Shown here: one piece after another, positions 47,901 to 58,052 of the stretch | How positions within the stretch are numbered: the first letter of the stretch is position 1 | How the letters are laid out: each line of letters starts with the position of its first letter | From: Nicotiana tabacum | Taxonomy: Eukaryota; Streptophyta; Magnoliopsida; Solanales; Solanaceae | Reading direction: 5' to 3' | DNA length: 64,000 nt | Assembly (NCBI RefSeq): GCF_000715075.1 | Contig: NC_134096.1 | Coordinates: forward strand, 119,968,698-120,032,697 | Translations under genes and position numbers: made by a program | The notes under the pieces: generated by a model | The model's input: the letters and a program-made list of their open reading frames with translations, nothing else | The model's database searches: none | What the model was told of the DNA's origin: nothing

Positions 47901-49489
47901 AATGGCCATGGCAACATGTGAGCTAGTCTGGACCAAACAATTGCTCAAGGAGTTGAAATTTGGTGAAATCAATCGGATGGAACTTGTGTGAGATAATCAA
48001 GCTGCCCTTCATATTGTATCAAATCCGGTGTTCCATAAGAGAACTAAACACATTAAGATTGATTGTCACTTCGTCAGAGAAAAGATACTTTCAGGAGAGA
48101 TTGCTACAAAGTTTGTGAGGTCGAATGATCAACTTGCAGATATTTTCACCAAGTCCTTCACTGGTCTTCGTATTGGTTATATATGTAACAAGCTCGGTAC
48201 ATATGATTTGTATGCACCGGCTTGAGGGGGAGTGTTAGTTTAAAACTATGTACATAATATAGTCTTGTACCACATTGGAATAGGAGTAATATGTCCTTGT
48301 AGTGTATAACCATAAATAAGGACCTCTTGTATTGTATTCATCATCTCATATCAAAAATATATTTTTTCCCGTGCTTTCTCTCATGGTTAACTTGATCTTT
48401 TAAACAGAAAAGAGTGCAGCCTGTCATTTCCTCGAAGAGTATTTCTACCCTGGCTGGCTGATACATTCCTTTGTGACTACATACAACCGTCTGAATCAGT
48501 TGAGGTGAGTTGTGCCCATATTCTTTGGTGAAGCAAGTAATATTTCTCAGCTATAGTTTGTTTTATTGGTCGTATAATGAAACATAAATGATATTTTTCT
48601 CTAGTCTTATTGCCTTTTTGCCTGAAAAGCAAAAGAAGTTATGTCTTTGATGTAGGCACTACTTCAAAGTCCTGTAACTATACTGAAGCTGCAGGCACTT
48701 TTTTCTTTGCTTGTTTGCATCTCTAAAACACTATGAGAGCTTGGTGGTAGAATACATGATTCTTGTACAGTTTTTCAGTAGTTGACCACCTTAAGGAATG
48801 TGTTCCTTATGAATTTTTAGGATAAAAATGATTCTCAAGAAAAACCAATACCTTTCTATATTGTTTGTCGTTAACTGAAGCTTCTTCCTTTATCTCACCG
48901 AACCATGAGCACACTTTCGTTTGATATCACACTTGCTGAGATCCTTACTGCAACATTTTGTTGTCTCCCTGTGATAATTGTATATGGGGCTGTACATTAA
49001 AGGTTCAGCTGCTAAAGAATTGGATCTCCCTTGGCAACGAAGCTATTTGGTAAATTAATTGTTAGAGCAGTATTTGTTAGATCATTTTTTACCTACCATA
49101 TTGCTCAATGCAACTAAACATGTCATAATTTTGAGATTATACCATACATTCAGCTCTGATGTGCTATAGTATGACAGGTTCTCAAGGATCATTTTGCCGA
49201 GCTCATGTCTATAGAGTTCCCGAACGATTCTGCCAAGATCTTGGAGCCTGAAACTGAAGCTTCTGCATTGGTATCTACCACAACAAAATCGTTTAGGGAG
49301 GTGTCAACTCCATATTTGTTGCTACCAAAGCCAGACAATTCACTCTCAAGGCAGAATAGAGCTGGTACGAGCTTGGGAAGTGACCAGAAATCTACGAAGC
49401 CAGCTAGTTTTAGCTTCACGATTGCTGTTTCGGTTCTTGTTATATCAATTATTCTAGGAGTTGTGCTATTTGTTATCAGGTCATCCTAG
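32990..49489 (+). CDS. ODR4: Protein odr-4 homolog (ODR4-like, tail-anchored)
   Basis: Eleven exons: 32990-33070, 33129-33344, 35700-35795, 36076-36164, 36239-36367, 37508-37622, 37966-38050, 38179-38288, 38674-38825, 48408-48504, 49178-49489. All introns are GT...AG, and the phases join to one open frame of 493 codons plus stop. Key segments are [42 protein letters not shown]-like [14 protein letters not shown] and [18 protein letters not shown]. The C-terminus is an acidic/Ser-rich linker followed by a transmembrane helix at about residues 468-490 and the end RSS. Animal ODR-4 is an ER membrane protein that works with UFSP2 in the UFM1 pathway and helps receptor trafficking. A plant role is inferred. 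No disabling change was seen, although intron 9 is 9582 bp and full of transposons. Confidence 0.87.
33420..34138 (-). mobile_element. 3' end of a gypsy element in ODR4 intron 2
   Basis: On the minus strand the end of a pol protein is readable: [42 protein letters not shown], then F-T-L-E-D-E-like acidic residues. It matches the segment after integrase in gypsy elements. A probable LTR follows toward 33420 (TGATGAG start near 33740). Stops and frameshifts are present. The other half of the element is missing. Confidence 0.65.
34139..35133 (-). mobile_element. LINE reverse transcriptase fragment in ODR4 intron 2
   Basis: The minus strand reads [18 protein letters not shown], then [40 protein letters not shown] and VPWCMLFAD, characteristic of plant L1-type LINE RT. 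The reading resumes on the far side of a MITE as [15 protein letters not shown] and ends near 34139. Several stops occur. Neither a 5' part nor a poly(A) tail was found. Confidence 0.85.
34352..34720. mobile_element. hAT-type MITE inserted in the LINE
   Basis: 369 bp. The ends CAATATTATCAAAGGCG and (reverse complement of right end) TAGTGTTATCAAAGGCG form inverted repeats. An 8-bp duplication flanks it (GTACTATT at 34344-34351, GTACTATC at 34721-34728). Subterminal GCGC/CGAGGCG motifs resemble those of the larger hAT at 41254-44833. No coding capacity. Confidence 0.82.
40556..41253 (+). pseudogene. gag of copia element 1, first part
   Basis: The gag start (about 40556) reads [23 protein letters not shown] and [11 protein letters not shown] frame change near 40735 leads to a long open stretch with [31 protein letters not shown] and [21 protein letters not shown]. 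The 600-bp leader between primer site and start is noncoding. The reading is cut within the zinc-knuckle codons at 41253 by a hAT insertion. Confidence 0.85.
42378..44454 (+). pseudogene. hAT transposase (BED finger, DUF659, catalytic core)
   Basis: The reading starts at ATG 42378 ([17 protein letters not shown]). The BED zinc finger has CNFCGK and a distal H. A stop falls at about 42567. DUF659 covers about 42830-43300 ([52 protein letters not shown]), with a one-base shift near 42985. A GTAAGA...TATAG intron separates it from the core (43410-44013: [27 protein letters not shown]). Stops follow at 44011 and soon after. The C-terminal dimerisation region starts (EWWNLYGN, near 44350) but the last exon after a GTAAGT at 44455 is missing. 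No active transposase is expected. Confidence 0.87.
44515..44714 (+). mobile_element. TS-like solanaceous SINE
   Basis: About 200 bp with a tRNA-like head. An A-box-like TTGCTCTAGTGGTGAGCA is near 44528, and a B-box-like GAGTTCGAGTCACC at 44572-44585. The body has CTCTCTACCCCAGGTAGGGG, GTCTGCGTACACACTACC and CCCAGACCCCACTAGTGGG, which is the signature of the Solanaceae TS SINE family. The usual TTG-repeat tail is absent, and no target duplication was clear. Confidence 0.85.
44721..44755. repeat. Perfect 14-bp inverted repeat (hairpin)
   Basis: TGGGTTTCACTGAT and its exact reverse complement are separated by 7 bases (GATTTTT). It lies between the SINE and the 3' end of the hAT. It is not a terminator in a plant context; it may be a hAT subterminal hairpin. 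Confidence 0.85.
44842..48225 (+). pseudogene. Second part of gag, and pol, of copia element 1
   Basis: The zinc knuckle resumes as [11 protein letters not shown]. The protease active site is [13 protein letters not shown] near 45090-45130. Integrase has [26 protein letters not shown] and [16 protein letters not shown], with stops near 45650 and 45850. RT has [50 protein letters not shown] and VVYVDDIVI (near 47275). RNase H has [16 protein letters not shown] and [12 protein letters not shown], ending YAPA at 48223. Multiple stops and frame changes are present; it closely resembles copia element 2. Confidence 0.88.
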
Positions 49490-51208
49490 CTAACACAGTG
49501 GCTTACAAAAAATTATCAGTTACTGTCTCTTGTATGTACTCTTGCCATGAATTAAAACGTCTAGAATGATTTGAGGTTTGAGTTTACGCTAATCCAGAGA
49601 TTATTGTTATACAAAGTTTGATCAAGTTTGTGTTGGCAAATAACGCAGGTAACATGGGAAAAGTTTGATGTTCGACTATTTCAGACGTTAAGATTTTCAA
49701 CTGAGAAATACAATCTAAAACAGATTTTCGACAGCCATACATTGGAGAAGAGTAAAATATTGCAAGAAAAAAGCTGTCTTGGATGAACGTACACCACAAA
49801 CTCAAAATGATGCGCAAAATTCAAACCATGAACGCCTGGAAGGCAGGCAGCCTTCCAGTCCTCCTGTCTCCAGTCATTAATGTGTTGTATAAAGTATTAC
49901 AACAATAAATGCTTAATAATGCTTGTACGACATAGAAGGAACGACACTAGCACTTGCTTGAATAAAATTTCTCAGAAAACTGATACCCCTTAGTCAGCCT
50001 AATAACGCTAATTTAAGCACATGAGCATTCACTATCTTACTTCGGAAGAAACATTCCAAACTAAAATTTTTGGTTTCCCGGCAATTCAAATAATTTAGGC
50101 GATGCTCCTCACCGGTATCATCATCATCGCTTGGGACGTCTGCTCCTCTAGGAATTTTCCCCGGATAATCAGTTGTTGAAGAATCGAATCCAATCATACT
50201 GTCGATGATAAGGGGCATCAGCAATTCCATAAATTGAAGATGAATAAATCAACAGGTCTTGGAAACACATACCTTCTATCAACAATAACCGAAGTTCACA
50301 ATTATTGAATCTGAAAATATAGATACCAAATATAATGACATGTTTCCATATCATATGCTGAAATAATTCAGTACATCTCAAAAAGTAGAGGCCAACTACT
50401 GACATGTTTTCCACTATCCTTCAAAGCTGAGACACTGCTTTGAGCTATAAATATATGCAAGTTTTCTCCTTGAATCACAGAAATTAGCAAAAGCCTTTTA
50501 AATGACCAAATTAAAACCAAAACAATATATGCACATCTCCGTACTCGTTACATCGCCACTAACTTCGGACCACGATAGAAACAACATAACTCAATAATTT
50601 CATAAGCAGAAACAAAGAAAGGAGAGAAAAATCGGAGAACCCGGAGAGACTGAAAGAAGACAGAGGAATTGCAAAAGGCAAACACCACTTTTTCTTTACC
50701 TAAAAGGGCTCTAAAGTGGCCCAATTTAAGTTCAGCTAGGAAATAATGTAAACTAAGTAGAGGGGTAAAACTGACCTTTTGAGCCGCAACAGGACGACGA
50801 AGACCTACTTACTCCTGCTTCTAAATAGTAGGAGCTAGTATTCAAGTACAATCCATCATGGGAAGAGTAAGAAAATGAAATAGTGCAAAATTTTGAGTTA
50901 AATTAGTTAAAACCTGACTCAATGAGTTATTCAAAAGTTACGTTAACATTTCAAAATTGATAACAAAAAAGAATTACTAGAAGCAATGAGATTGTAGTGA
51001 TTTACCAGTGACCTGCAGGGCTGAAATCACACAAAAGATATGGGAATATGAAGAGAAAAACATAAATCATGTATCTTCAAGATATCACCAACATGATAGT
51101 AAATGTGCAAGTAAAGATTTTTCCATCCCAATTGTACGCTAAAAAAGCCGAAAACCATGCTGGAAGAGCAACAAATCAACTCAATTAACCCTGGAAATTG
51201 GATCAACC
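49490..51208. other. Intergenic region between ODR4 and the L5 exon
   Basis: The 3' UTR of the ODR4-like gene lies just after 49489. The L5 exon ends at 51209 on the minus strand, so the genes converge here. A minus-strand stretch at 49994-50230 encodes an acidic segment (PRGADVPSDDDDTGEEH) that could be an exon, but I recognise no family. The rest shows nothing I can name. Confidence 0.5.
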
Positions 51209-51553
51209 TCATCTCCTAGACCTTTGCTTTGCTTTTGAGTCAAAATGGTGAGCTCTAAGCCTTTTCTTTCGCATGACATTTGCCTGCCCAACAGCACCTT
51301 CTCTAAATGGCATACCCATGAGGGCCAGTAATCTATGTGCCTCTTTATCTGTCTCAGCTGTTGTTGTTATGCAAACATCCATTCCTCTTGGCTTACCAAG
51401 AGCATCATAACTTAGCTCCGGGAAGACACTCTGTTCACGAAAGCCAATGCTATAATTTCCATGACCATCAAAGCTATTGGGGTTTACACCTTGAAAGTCC
51501 CTCGTTCGAGGAAGCCCAAGATTAATGAACCGGTCAAGGAAAGAAAAAATCAC
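51209..51553 (-). CDS. Ribosomal protein L5 (uL5), plastid type, C-terminal exon
   Basis: The minus strand encodes [53 protein letters not shown] and [12 protein letters not shown]. It ends with a basic tail ([19 protein letters not shown]) and a stop at 51209. This is the C-terminal half of uL5, which contacts 5S rRNA on the large ribosomal subunit; the tail fits the nuclear-encoded plastid form. Full proteins are about twice as long, so N-terminal exons are missing here. Immediately upstream the frame meets a TGA and no AG acceptor is found in between. Either the splice site is displaced or this copy is damaged. A gypsy LTR starts 55 bp away. It could be a live gene with a retrotransposon-filled intron or a fragment. 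Confidence 0.72.
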   Translation of the reverse strand: MIFSFLDRFINLGLPRTRDFQGVNPNSFDGHGNYSIGFREQSVFPELSYDALGKPRGMDVCITTTAETDKEAHRLLALMGMPFREGAVGQANVMRKKRLRAHHFDSKAKQRSRR

Positions 51554-51607
51554 CCATCAAGAAGAAGATCTGAGTTTGCAGCACAAAAGCAAATAACATA
51601 TGATGGT

Positions 51608-54589
51608 TGTGATGACCCAAAATATCATCTTTAAATTTAATAATTAATTATGTGTTCTAAGATCTCGAAAAGTACTATTTATCATTTCTCGACTTGCGTG
51701 CGCAATTCGTAAAATTTCATGGAAAGTTTTTATGTGAAAAATGAATTTAAAATGTGGATTAGAGCTTTAAAACTCAATTGAGTTGACTTTGGTCAACATT
51801 TTCAGCAAACGGACTAGGATCAGTATTTTGACAGTTCCGGTAGGTCCGTATTGTGATTTGGGACTTGGGCGTATGCCCGAAATCAAATTCCGAGCTCCCT
51901 AACCCGAGATATGGAATTTTGAAGAAAAATTAAAATGTTTAAGTTCGAATAGAGACCGGATGTCTAATTATGTGAAAACGACCCCGGAATAGAATTTTGA
52001 TGATTCCAACAGTTCTGTAAGTTGATTTTGGACTTAGGAGCGTGTTCGGAATTTTATTTGAAAGTTCGTAGTTAAATTAGGCATGAAATGGCTAAAAACA
52101 AGAATTTAAGTTTGGAAGTTTGACCGATGAGTTGACTTTTTGATACCGGAGTCGGAATCCAGTTCCGGAAATTTTCATAGCTCCGCTATGTAATTTATGA
52201 CTTGTGTGTAAAATTTGAGGTCAATCGGAGTTGATTTGATAGGTTCCGACATCTAATGTAGAAGTTGAAAACTCTTAGTTTCATTAAGCTTGAATTGGGG
52301 TATGATTCATGGTTTTAGCGTTGTTTGATGTGATTTAGAGGTTTGACTAAGTTCGTATGATGTTTTAGGACTTGTTGGTATATTTGGTTGAGGTCCGGAG
52401 GGCCTCGGGTGTGTTTCAGATGGTTAACAGATCAAAATTGGACTTAAAAGCTACTGCAATGTTTCCTCTTCTGTTGGATATTCTGTGTTGATATCGAGCC
52501 CAGGGTTGACGAGGCTCAGGCTCGAGCTTGAGATAGAAGCCACGATCGAAGGTCCAGCTCGAGGACATGATCGAAGGTAAGGCTCGAGGGCTAGGATCGA
52601 GACCCATGGTCGATGCCCTGATCGAAGGCCCATGCTCGATGCTCTGATCGAAGGCCCATGCTCGATGCCCTGATTGAAGGCATGCTCGATGCCCTGATCG
52701 AAGGCCCAACTTCGATGCCCTGATCGAGGCCATGACCGAGGTCCAGGCTCGAGCCTGTGATCGAAGCCGCGATCGAGGCCCAGTTCGAGGACCAGTTCCG
52801 AAGGCTGCTGGGCAGTTTTATAAAAAGAGGGCATTCGTCCCATTTGCCATTTTTGACGAACTTGAGCTTGAGCAGAGGCGACTTTTGGCAGATTTTCAAG
52901 GGAAAAACATTGGGGTAAGTGATTCTAACTCGGATGTAGTCTACATATACAAGTATATCATTGTTTTCACCATAAATTAGTGTATTGAGATTTAAATTTG
53001 GGAAAATTTTAGAAATCACATAGAAACGAATTTTTGAGATTTCGGTATCGATTCGGAGTCGGATTTGAGTGAAACTGGTATGGTTGGACTCGTAATTGAA
53101 TGGGTTGTCGGATTTCATAACTTTCGCCAGATTCCGAGATATGGGCCCCGCGGGTGAATTTTTAATTAATTTCGGGATCTTTTCTTAAAGATGTGGTATT
53201 TTTTTTTTATAGAATTGATTCCTATAATATTTGGTGATTGTATCGAATTATTTTGGCTAGATTCGATCCAGACGGAGTTGGATAATCGTGGAAAAGGCCT
53301 TATAGTGGATTAAATTGGAGCAAGACGAGGTAAGTCTCTTGTCTAATCTTGTGAGGGGGAAATTACCTCATAGGTGATTAAAATTAAATAATTGTTACTA
53401 ATTGCGGGAGCTACGTACGCACGAGGTGATGAGAGTCCGTGCGTAGCTACTATTAATGCTAAAGTCCGGGTAGTTTAAGACTCAAAGCATGAATTACTTG
53501 TGTGAATTGTATTCTTTATTAATTAAAATAATTGATGTATATATTGTGAATTGTCATGAAAAGTAGAAAAATATGAAATTTTCATATGCTTAATTTTTGT
53601 TTAAATCAATTAATTGTTAAAAGAAATTATTCTCCTCCCAAATTTTATCTTATAATAAATATACTCTCCTTCCGGAGGCACATAAGAAAATGTCCTCCTT
53701 TCTTGTGGAGCGGGCCGAAACACCTCGGCATGATAGATGCATCTATGGATCGCGCCGCACGTCCCTCGGTAGTGTACACGACACTCTGGATCGGGTCGTA
53801 CGTCCTCGGCAGAAATCGTGCTTAATAATAATAATTACACGATACTTTAATAATTTATTTCAGCTTGTGAAGCTAATTAATAAATTAGAAAAATCTTTAG
53901 AATTTAATGAATTATTATTCTTGCTTGTTAAGGAATTAATTGTTACTCCTGTAAATGAGATTTAATTGATAAATTAGAAATTATTTGAATTGAAGGAATT
54001 CAATTAATATATTGAGAATTGTTACATTTGAAGGAATTTGATTATTTTCGCTGATTAAATAAATTATTATAAATTCTGTAATTTATGCAGATTTAAATAT
54101 CCTAGTTTTATTTCAGTTATTATTGACCCATAGTAAGTGTCAAAGTCGGCCATCTCGTCTCTACCACTTCGAGATTAGGCTTGATACTTACTGGGTACAC
54201 GTTGTTTACGTACTCATACTACACTTGCTGTACTTTTTGTGCAGGATCTGAGACAGGTACTAGTGGAGGACCTATCATCACATACCCACGTCATCCCGAG
54301 GCATAGTGGTGAGCTGCCTTTCTGAGCCGTTCTGCAGCTACCAGTGTCTCTTCTTATATTTATATTCTGTCTATTTCATTTCAGACAATATTTGGAGTTT
54401 TGTATAATCTACTAGATGCTCATGCACTTATGACACCGGGTCTTGGCACACACACATTGGTAGAAGTTGGTATTTTATTATTTTCTTGGAATAAAAGTTT
54501 AACCAATGTACGTTTGACTTATTAGTTGGCTTGCCTTTGCTATAGTGTTGGGCGCCATCACAACCTATAGGTGAAATTGGGTCGTGACA
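51608..54589 (+). repeat. Full LTR (2982 bp) of the right-hand gypsy
   Basis: It runs from TGTGATGACCC to GGGTCGTGACA. A TATA box TTTTATAAAAAG is near 52813, downstream of a GATCGA-rich repeat block. From 52327 on it matches the second LTR (54889 onward) nearly base for base. ATGGT at 51603-51607 is the presumed target copy, whose partner is outside the window. Confidence 0.88.
52506..52800 (+). repeat. GATCGA/CTCGATGCCCTGA internal repeat in the LTR
   Basis: Units of about 26-35 bp built on CTCGATGCCCTGATCGAAGG recur about six times just upstream of the TATA box. The same array, with the same number of units, is in the second LTR at 55070-55365. Confidence 0.85.
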
Positions 54590-54876
54590 ATGGTAGAGCA
54601 GCAGCTATTCAGGGTCCTCCCAGTGGGTATTCAGGTCCCCAGGGCCAGACACTTAGTCAGCAGCCCATCGTACCGAAGAGTTGTTACGAGTGCGGGGATC
54701 CTAGTCACATGCGGGGGTTTTGCCCCAGGCTTCGGGGTAGACCAGTACAGCAGGGTCAGCAGCCTATGCTTACCGGACTAGTTGCTCCACCAGTAGTCCG
54801 ACCACCCAGAGGTGGAGGACAAGTGGGTAGGGGCCGTCCTAGAGGTGGAGGTCAGCCAGGCGGAGGCCAGACAGTT
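54590..54876 (+). pseudogene. 287-bp gag remnant between two LTRs
   Basis: After the LTR only ATGGTA of the primer site remains. The sequence then jumps to the end of gag (CYECGDPSHMRGFCP zinc knuckle, RPRGGGQPGGGQT), matching 62878-63153. The last 14 bases before the next LTR (54877-54890) are filler of unknown origin. It is an internal-deletion derivative. Confidence 0.88.
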
Positions 54877-56324
54877 CCCATATCGAAGTGATGTGATTTA
54901 GAGGGTTGACTAAGTTTGTATGATGTTTTAGGACTTGTTGGTATATTTGGTTGAGGTCCCGACGGCCTCGGGTGAGTTTCGGATGGTTAACGGATCAAAA
55001 ATTAGACGTAAAAGCTATTGCAGTGTTTCCTCTCCTGTTGGATATTCTGTGTTGATATCGAGCCCAGGGTTGACGAGGCTCAGGCTCGAGCTTGAGATAG
55101 AAGCCACGATCGAAGGTCCAGCTCGAGGACATGATCGAAGGTAAGGCTCGAGGGCTAGGATCGAGACCCATGGTCGATGCCCTGATTGAAGGCTCATGCT
55201 CGATGCTCTGATCGAAGGCCCATGCTCGATGCCCTGATTGAAGGCATGCTCGATGCCCTGACCGAAGGCCCAACTTCGATGCCCTGATCGAGGCCATGAC
55301 CGAGGTCCAGGCTCGAGCCTGTGATCGAAGCCGCGATCGAGGCCCAGTTCGAGGACCAGTTCCGAAGGCTGCTGGGCAGTTTTATAAAAGAGGGCATTCG
55401 TCCCATTTGCCATTTTTGACGAACTTGAGCTTGAGCAGAGGTGACTTTTGGCAGATTTTCAAGGGAAAACCATTGGGGGTAAGTAATTCTAACTCGGATT
55501 TGGTCTACATATACAAGTATATCATTGTTTTCACCATAAATTAGTGTGTTGAGATTTAAATTTGGGAAATTTTTAGAAATCACATAGAAACGAATTTTTG
55601 AGATTTCGGTATCGATTCGGAGTCGGATTTGAGTAAAACTGGTATGGTTGGACTCGTAACTGAATGGGTTGTCGGATTTCATAACTTTTGCCGGATTTCG
55701 AGATGTGGGCCTCGCGGGCGAAATTTTAATTAATTTCGGGATCTTTTCTTTAAAATATGGTATTTTCTTATAGAATTGATTCCTATAATATTTGGTGATT
55801 GTATCACATTATTTTGGTTAGATTCGAGCCAGACGGAGTTGGATAATCGTGGAAAAGGCCTTATAGTGGATTAAATTGGAGCAAGACGAGGTAAGTCTCT
55901 TGTCTAATCTCGTGAGGGGGAAATTACCGCATAGGTAATTAAAATTAAATAATTGTTGCTAATTGCGGGGGCTACGTACGCACGAGGTGACGAGAGTCCG
56001 TGCGTAGCTACTATTAATGCTAAAGTCCGGGTAGTTTAAGACTCAAAGCATGAATTACTTGTGTGAATTGTATTCTTTATTAATTAAAATAATTGATGTA
56101 TATATTGTGAATTGTCATGAAAAGTAGAAAAATATGAAATTTTCATATGCTTAATTTTTGTTTAAATCTGTGAGAAGGCACGAGAGAAAATATGTTATTG
56201 ATATTAGATGATAAATACAATACAATAGTTCCCTATTTATAGCTATACACTACAAGGAGATATTACTCCTCTTCCAATGTTGGACAAGACTACACTATAC
56301 ATATCTATAAACTAACACTCCCCC

Positions 56325-58052
56325 TCAAGCCGGTGCATATACATCATATGTACCGAGCTTGTTACACATGTAACTAATACGAGAACTAGTAAGAGACTTA
56401 GTGAAAATATCTGCTAGTTGATCATTCGACTTTACAAACTTTGTAACAATATCTCCTGAAAGTATTTTTTCTCTGACAAAGTGACAGTCGATCTCAATGT
56501 GTTTAGTCCTCTCATGGAACACCGGATTTGACGCAATATGAAGAGCAACTTGGTTATCACACACTAGTTCCATCTTGCTGATTTCTCCAAACTTTAACTC
56601 TTTGAGCAACTGCTTGACCCAAACTAACTCATACGTCGCCATAGCCATGGCCCAATATTCGGCTTCGGCGCTAGATCGAGAAACTACATTCTGTTTCTTG
56701 CTCTTCCACGAGACCAAATTACCTCCTACTAGAACACAATATCCAGACGTAGAACGTCTATCAAAAGGTGATCCTCCCCAATCAGCATCTGTGTACCCAA
56801 CAATCTGCTCGTGGCCTCGATCCTCGAATAGTAATCCTTTGCCTGGAGCTGACTTTATATACCGAAGAATGCGAACAACTGCATCCCAGTGACTATCACA
56901 GGGAGAATCCATAAACTGACTTACAACACTCACCAGAAAAGAAATGTCAGGTCTAGTCACTGTGAGGTAATTCAATTTGCCAACCAACCTCCTATATCTC
57001 ATAGGGTCTCTAAGAGGCTCCCCCTGTCCAGGAAGAAGCTTAGCATTTGGATCCATAGGAGAGTCAATAGGTCTGCAACCCATCATTCCAGTCTCCTCAA
57101 GAATGTCTAAGGCATACTTCCGCTGTGAAATAACAATATCTGAGCTAGACTGAACGACCTCAATACCTAGAAAATACTTCAATCTGCCCAGATCCTTAGT
57201 ATAGAAGTGCTGAAAGAGATGTTGATTCAGATTAGTAATACCATCCTGATCATTACCAGTAATAACAATATCATCAATATAAACCACTAGATAAATACAC
57301 AGATTAGGAGCAGAATGCCGATAAAACACAGAGTGATCAGCCTCACTACGAGTCATGCCGAACTCCTGAATAATTGTGCTGGACTTACCAAACCAAGATC
57401 GAGGGGAAAGTTTCAAACCATATAGTGACCTGCATAATTTGCACACACAACCATTAAACTCCTCCTGAGCAACAAAACTAGGTGGTTGCTCCATATAAAC
57501 TTCTTCCTCAAGATCACCGTGGAGAAAAGCATTCTTAATGTCTAACTGATAAAGAGGCCAATGGCGTACAACAACCATGGACAAAAAGAGATGAACAGAT
57601 GCTACTTTAGCCACAGGAGAGAAAGTATCACTATAATCAAGCCCAAAAATCTGAGTATATCCTTTTGCAACAAGACGAGCCTTAAGCCGATCAACCTGGC
57701 CATCCGGGCCTACTTTGACTGCATAAACCCAACGACAACCAACAGTAGACTTACCTGCAGGAAGAGGAACAAGCTCCCAAGTGTCACTCGCATGTAAAGC
57801 AGACATCTCGTCAATCATAGCATGTCGCCATCCTGGATGAGATAGTGCCTCACCTGTAGACTTGGGGATAGAAACAGTGGACAAAGAAGATATAAAATCA
57901 TAATGTGGTGATGGCAGACGATGATAACTTAAACCCGACATAGTGGGGATTAGGATTAAGTGTGGATCGTACACCTTTGCGGAGTGTAATTTGTTGACTA
58001 AGAGGAGACAAGTCCGCAGTAGGTGCAGAATCTGATGCGGGGTATGAATCAC
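56325..58052 (-). CDS. Intact RT/RNase H part of copia element 2
   Basis: An open run of 575 codons on the minus strand. RT motifs: [66 protein letters not shown]. RNase [52 protein letters not shown]; it ends YAPA with a stop next to the polypurine tract. YIDD and the RNase H aspartate are present. It is the carboxy-terminal part of a polyprotein and lacks its own normal start, so it depends on upstream reading that is broken. Confidence 0.9.
   Translation of the reverse strand: MIHTPHQILHLLRTCLLLVNKLHSAKVYDPHLILIPTMSGLSYHRLPSPHYDFISSLSTVSIPKSTGEALSHPGWRHAMIDEMSALHASDTWELVPLPAGKSTVGCRWVYAVKVGPDGQVDRLKARLVAKGYTQIFGLDYSDTFSPVAKVASVHLFLSMVVVRHWPLYQLDIKNAFLHGDLEEEVYMEQPPSFVAQEEFNGCVCKLCRSLYGLKLSPRSWFGKSSTIIQEFGMTRSEADHSVFYRHSAPNLCIYLVVYIDDIVITGNDQDGITNLNQHLFQHFYTKDLGRLKYFLGIEVVQSSSDIVISQRKYALDILEETGMMGCRPIDSPMDPNAKLLPGQGEPLRDPMRYRRLVGKLNYLTVTRPDISFLVSVVSQFMDSPCDSHWDAVVRILRYIKSAPGKGLLFEDRGHEQIVGYTDADWGGSPFDRRSTSGYCVLVGGNLVSWKSKKQNVVSRSSAEAEYWAMAMATYELVWVKQLLKELKFGEISKMELVCDNQVALHIASNPVFHERTKHIEIDCHFVREKILSGDIVTKFVKSNDQLADIFTKSLTSSRISYMCNKLGTYDVYAPA

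Larger units (their letters stand above)
39816..48383 (+). mobile_element. Ty1/copia element 1, in ODR4 intron 9
   Basis: Its LTRs are 39816-39961 (5') and 48233-48383 (3'), about 150 bp each, with roughly ten substitutions between them. The primer site TGGTATCAGAGC is at 39962-39973 and the polypurine tract GAGGGGGAG at 48224-48232. Without the hAT insertion the element is about 5 kb, the usual copia size. It is in the same orientation as the gene. Flanking pentamers AGGAT and TGGTT are only weakly alike. Confidence 0.92.

Noticed and set aside
52416..53118. Open minus-strand frames with repeated W-A-F-D-Q/S-G-H-R peptides in the LTR
   Set aside because: They are translations of the GATCGA-type DNA repeat, occur in several frames at once, and recur in the second LTR; no sign of a real protein.
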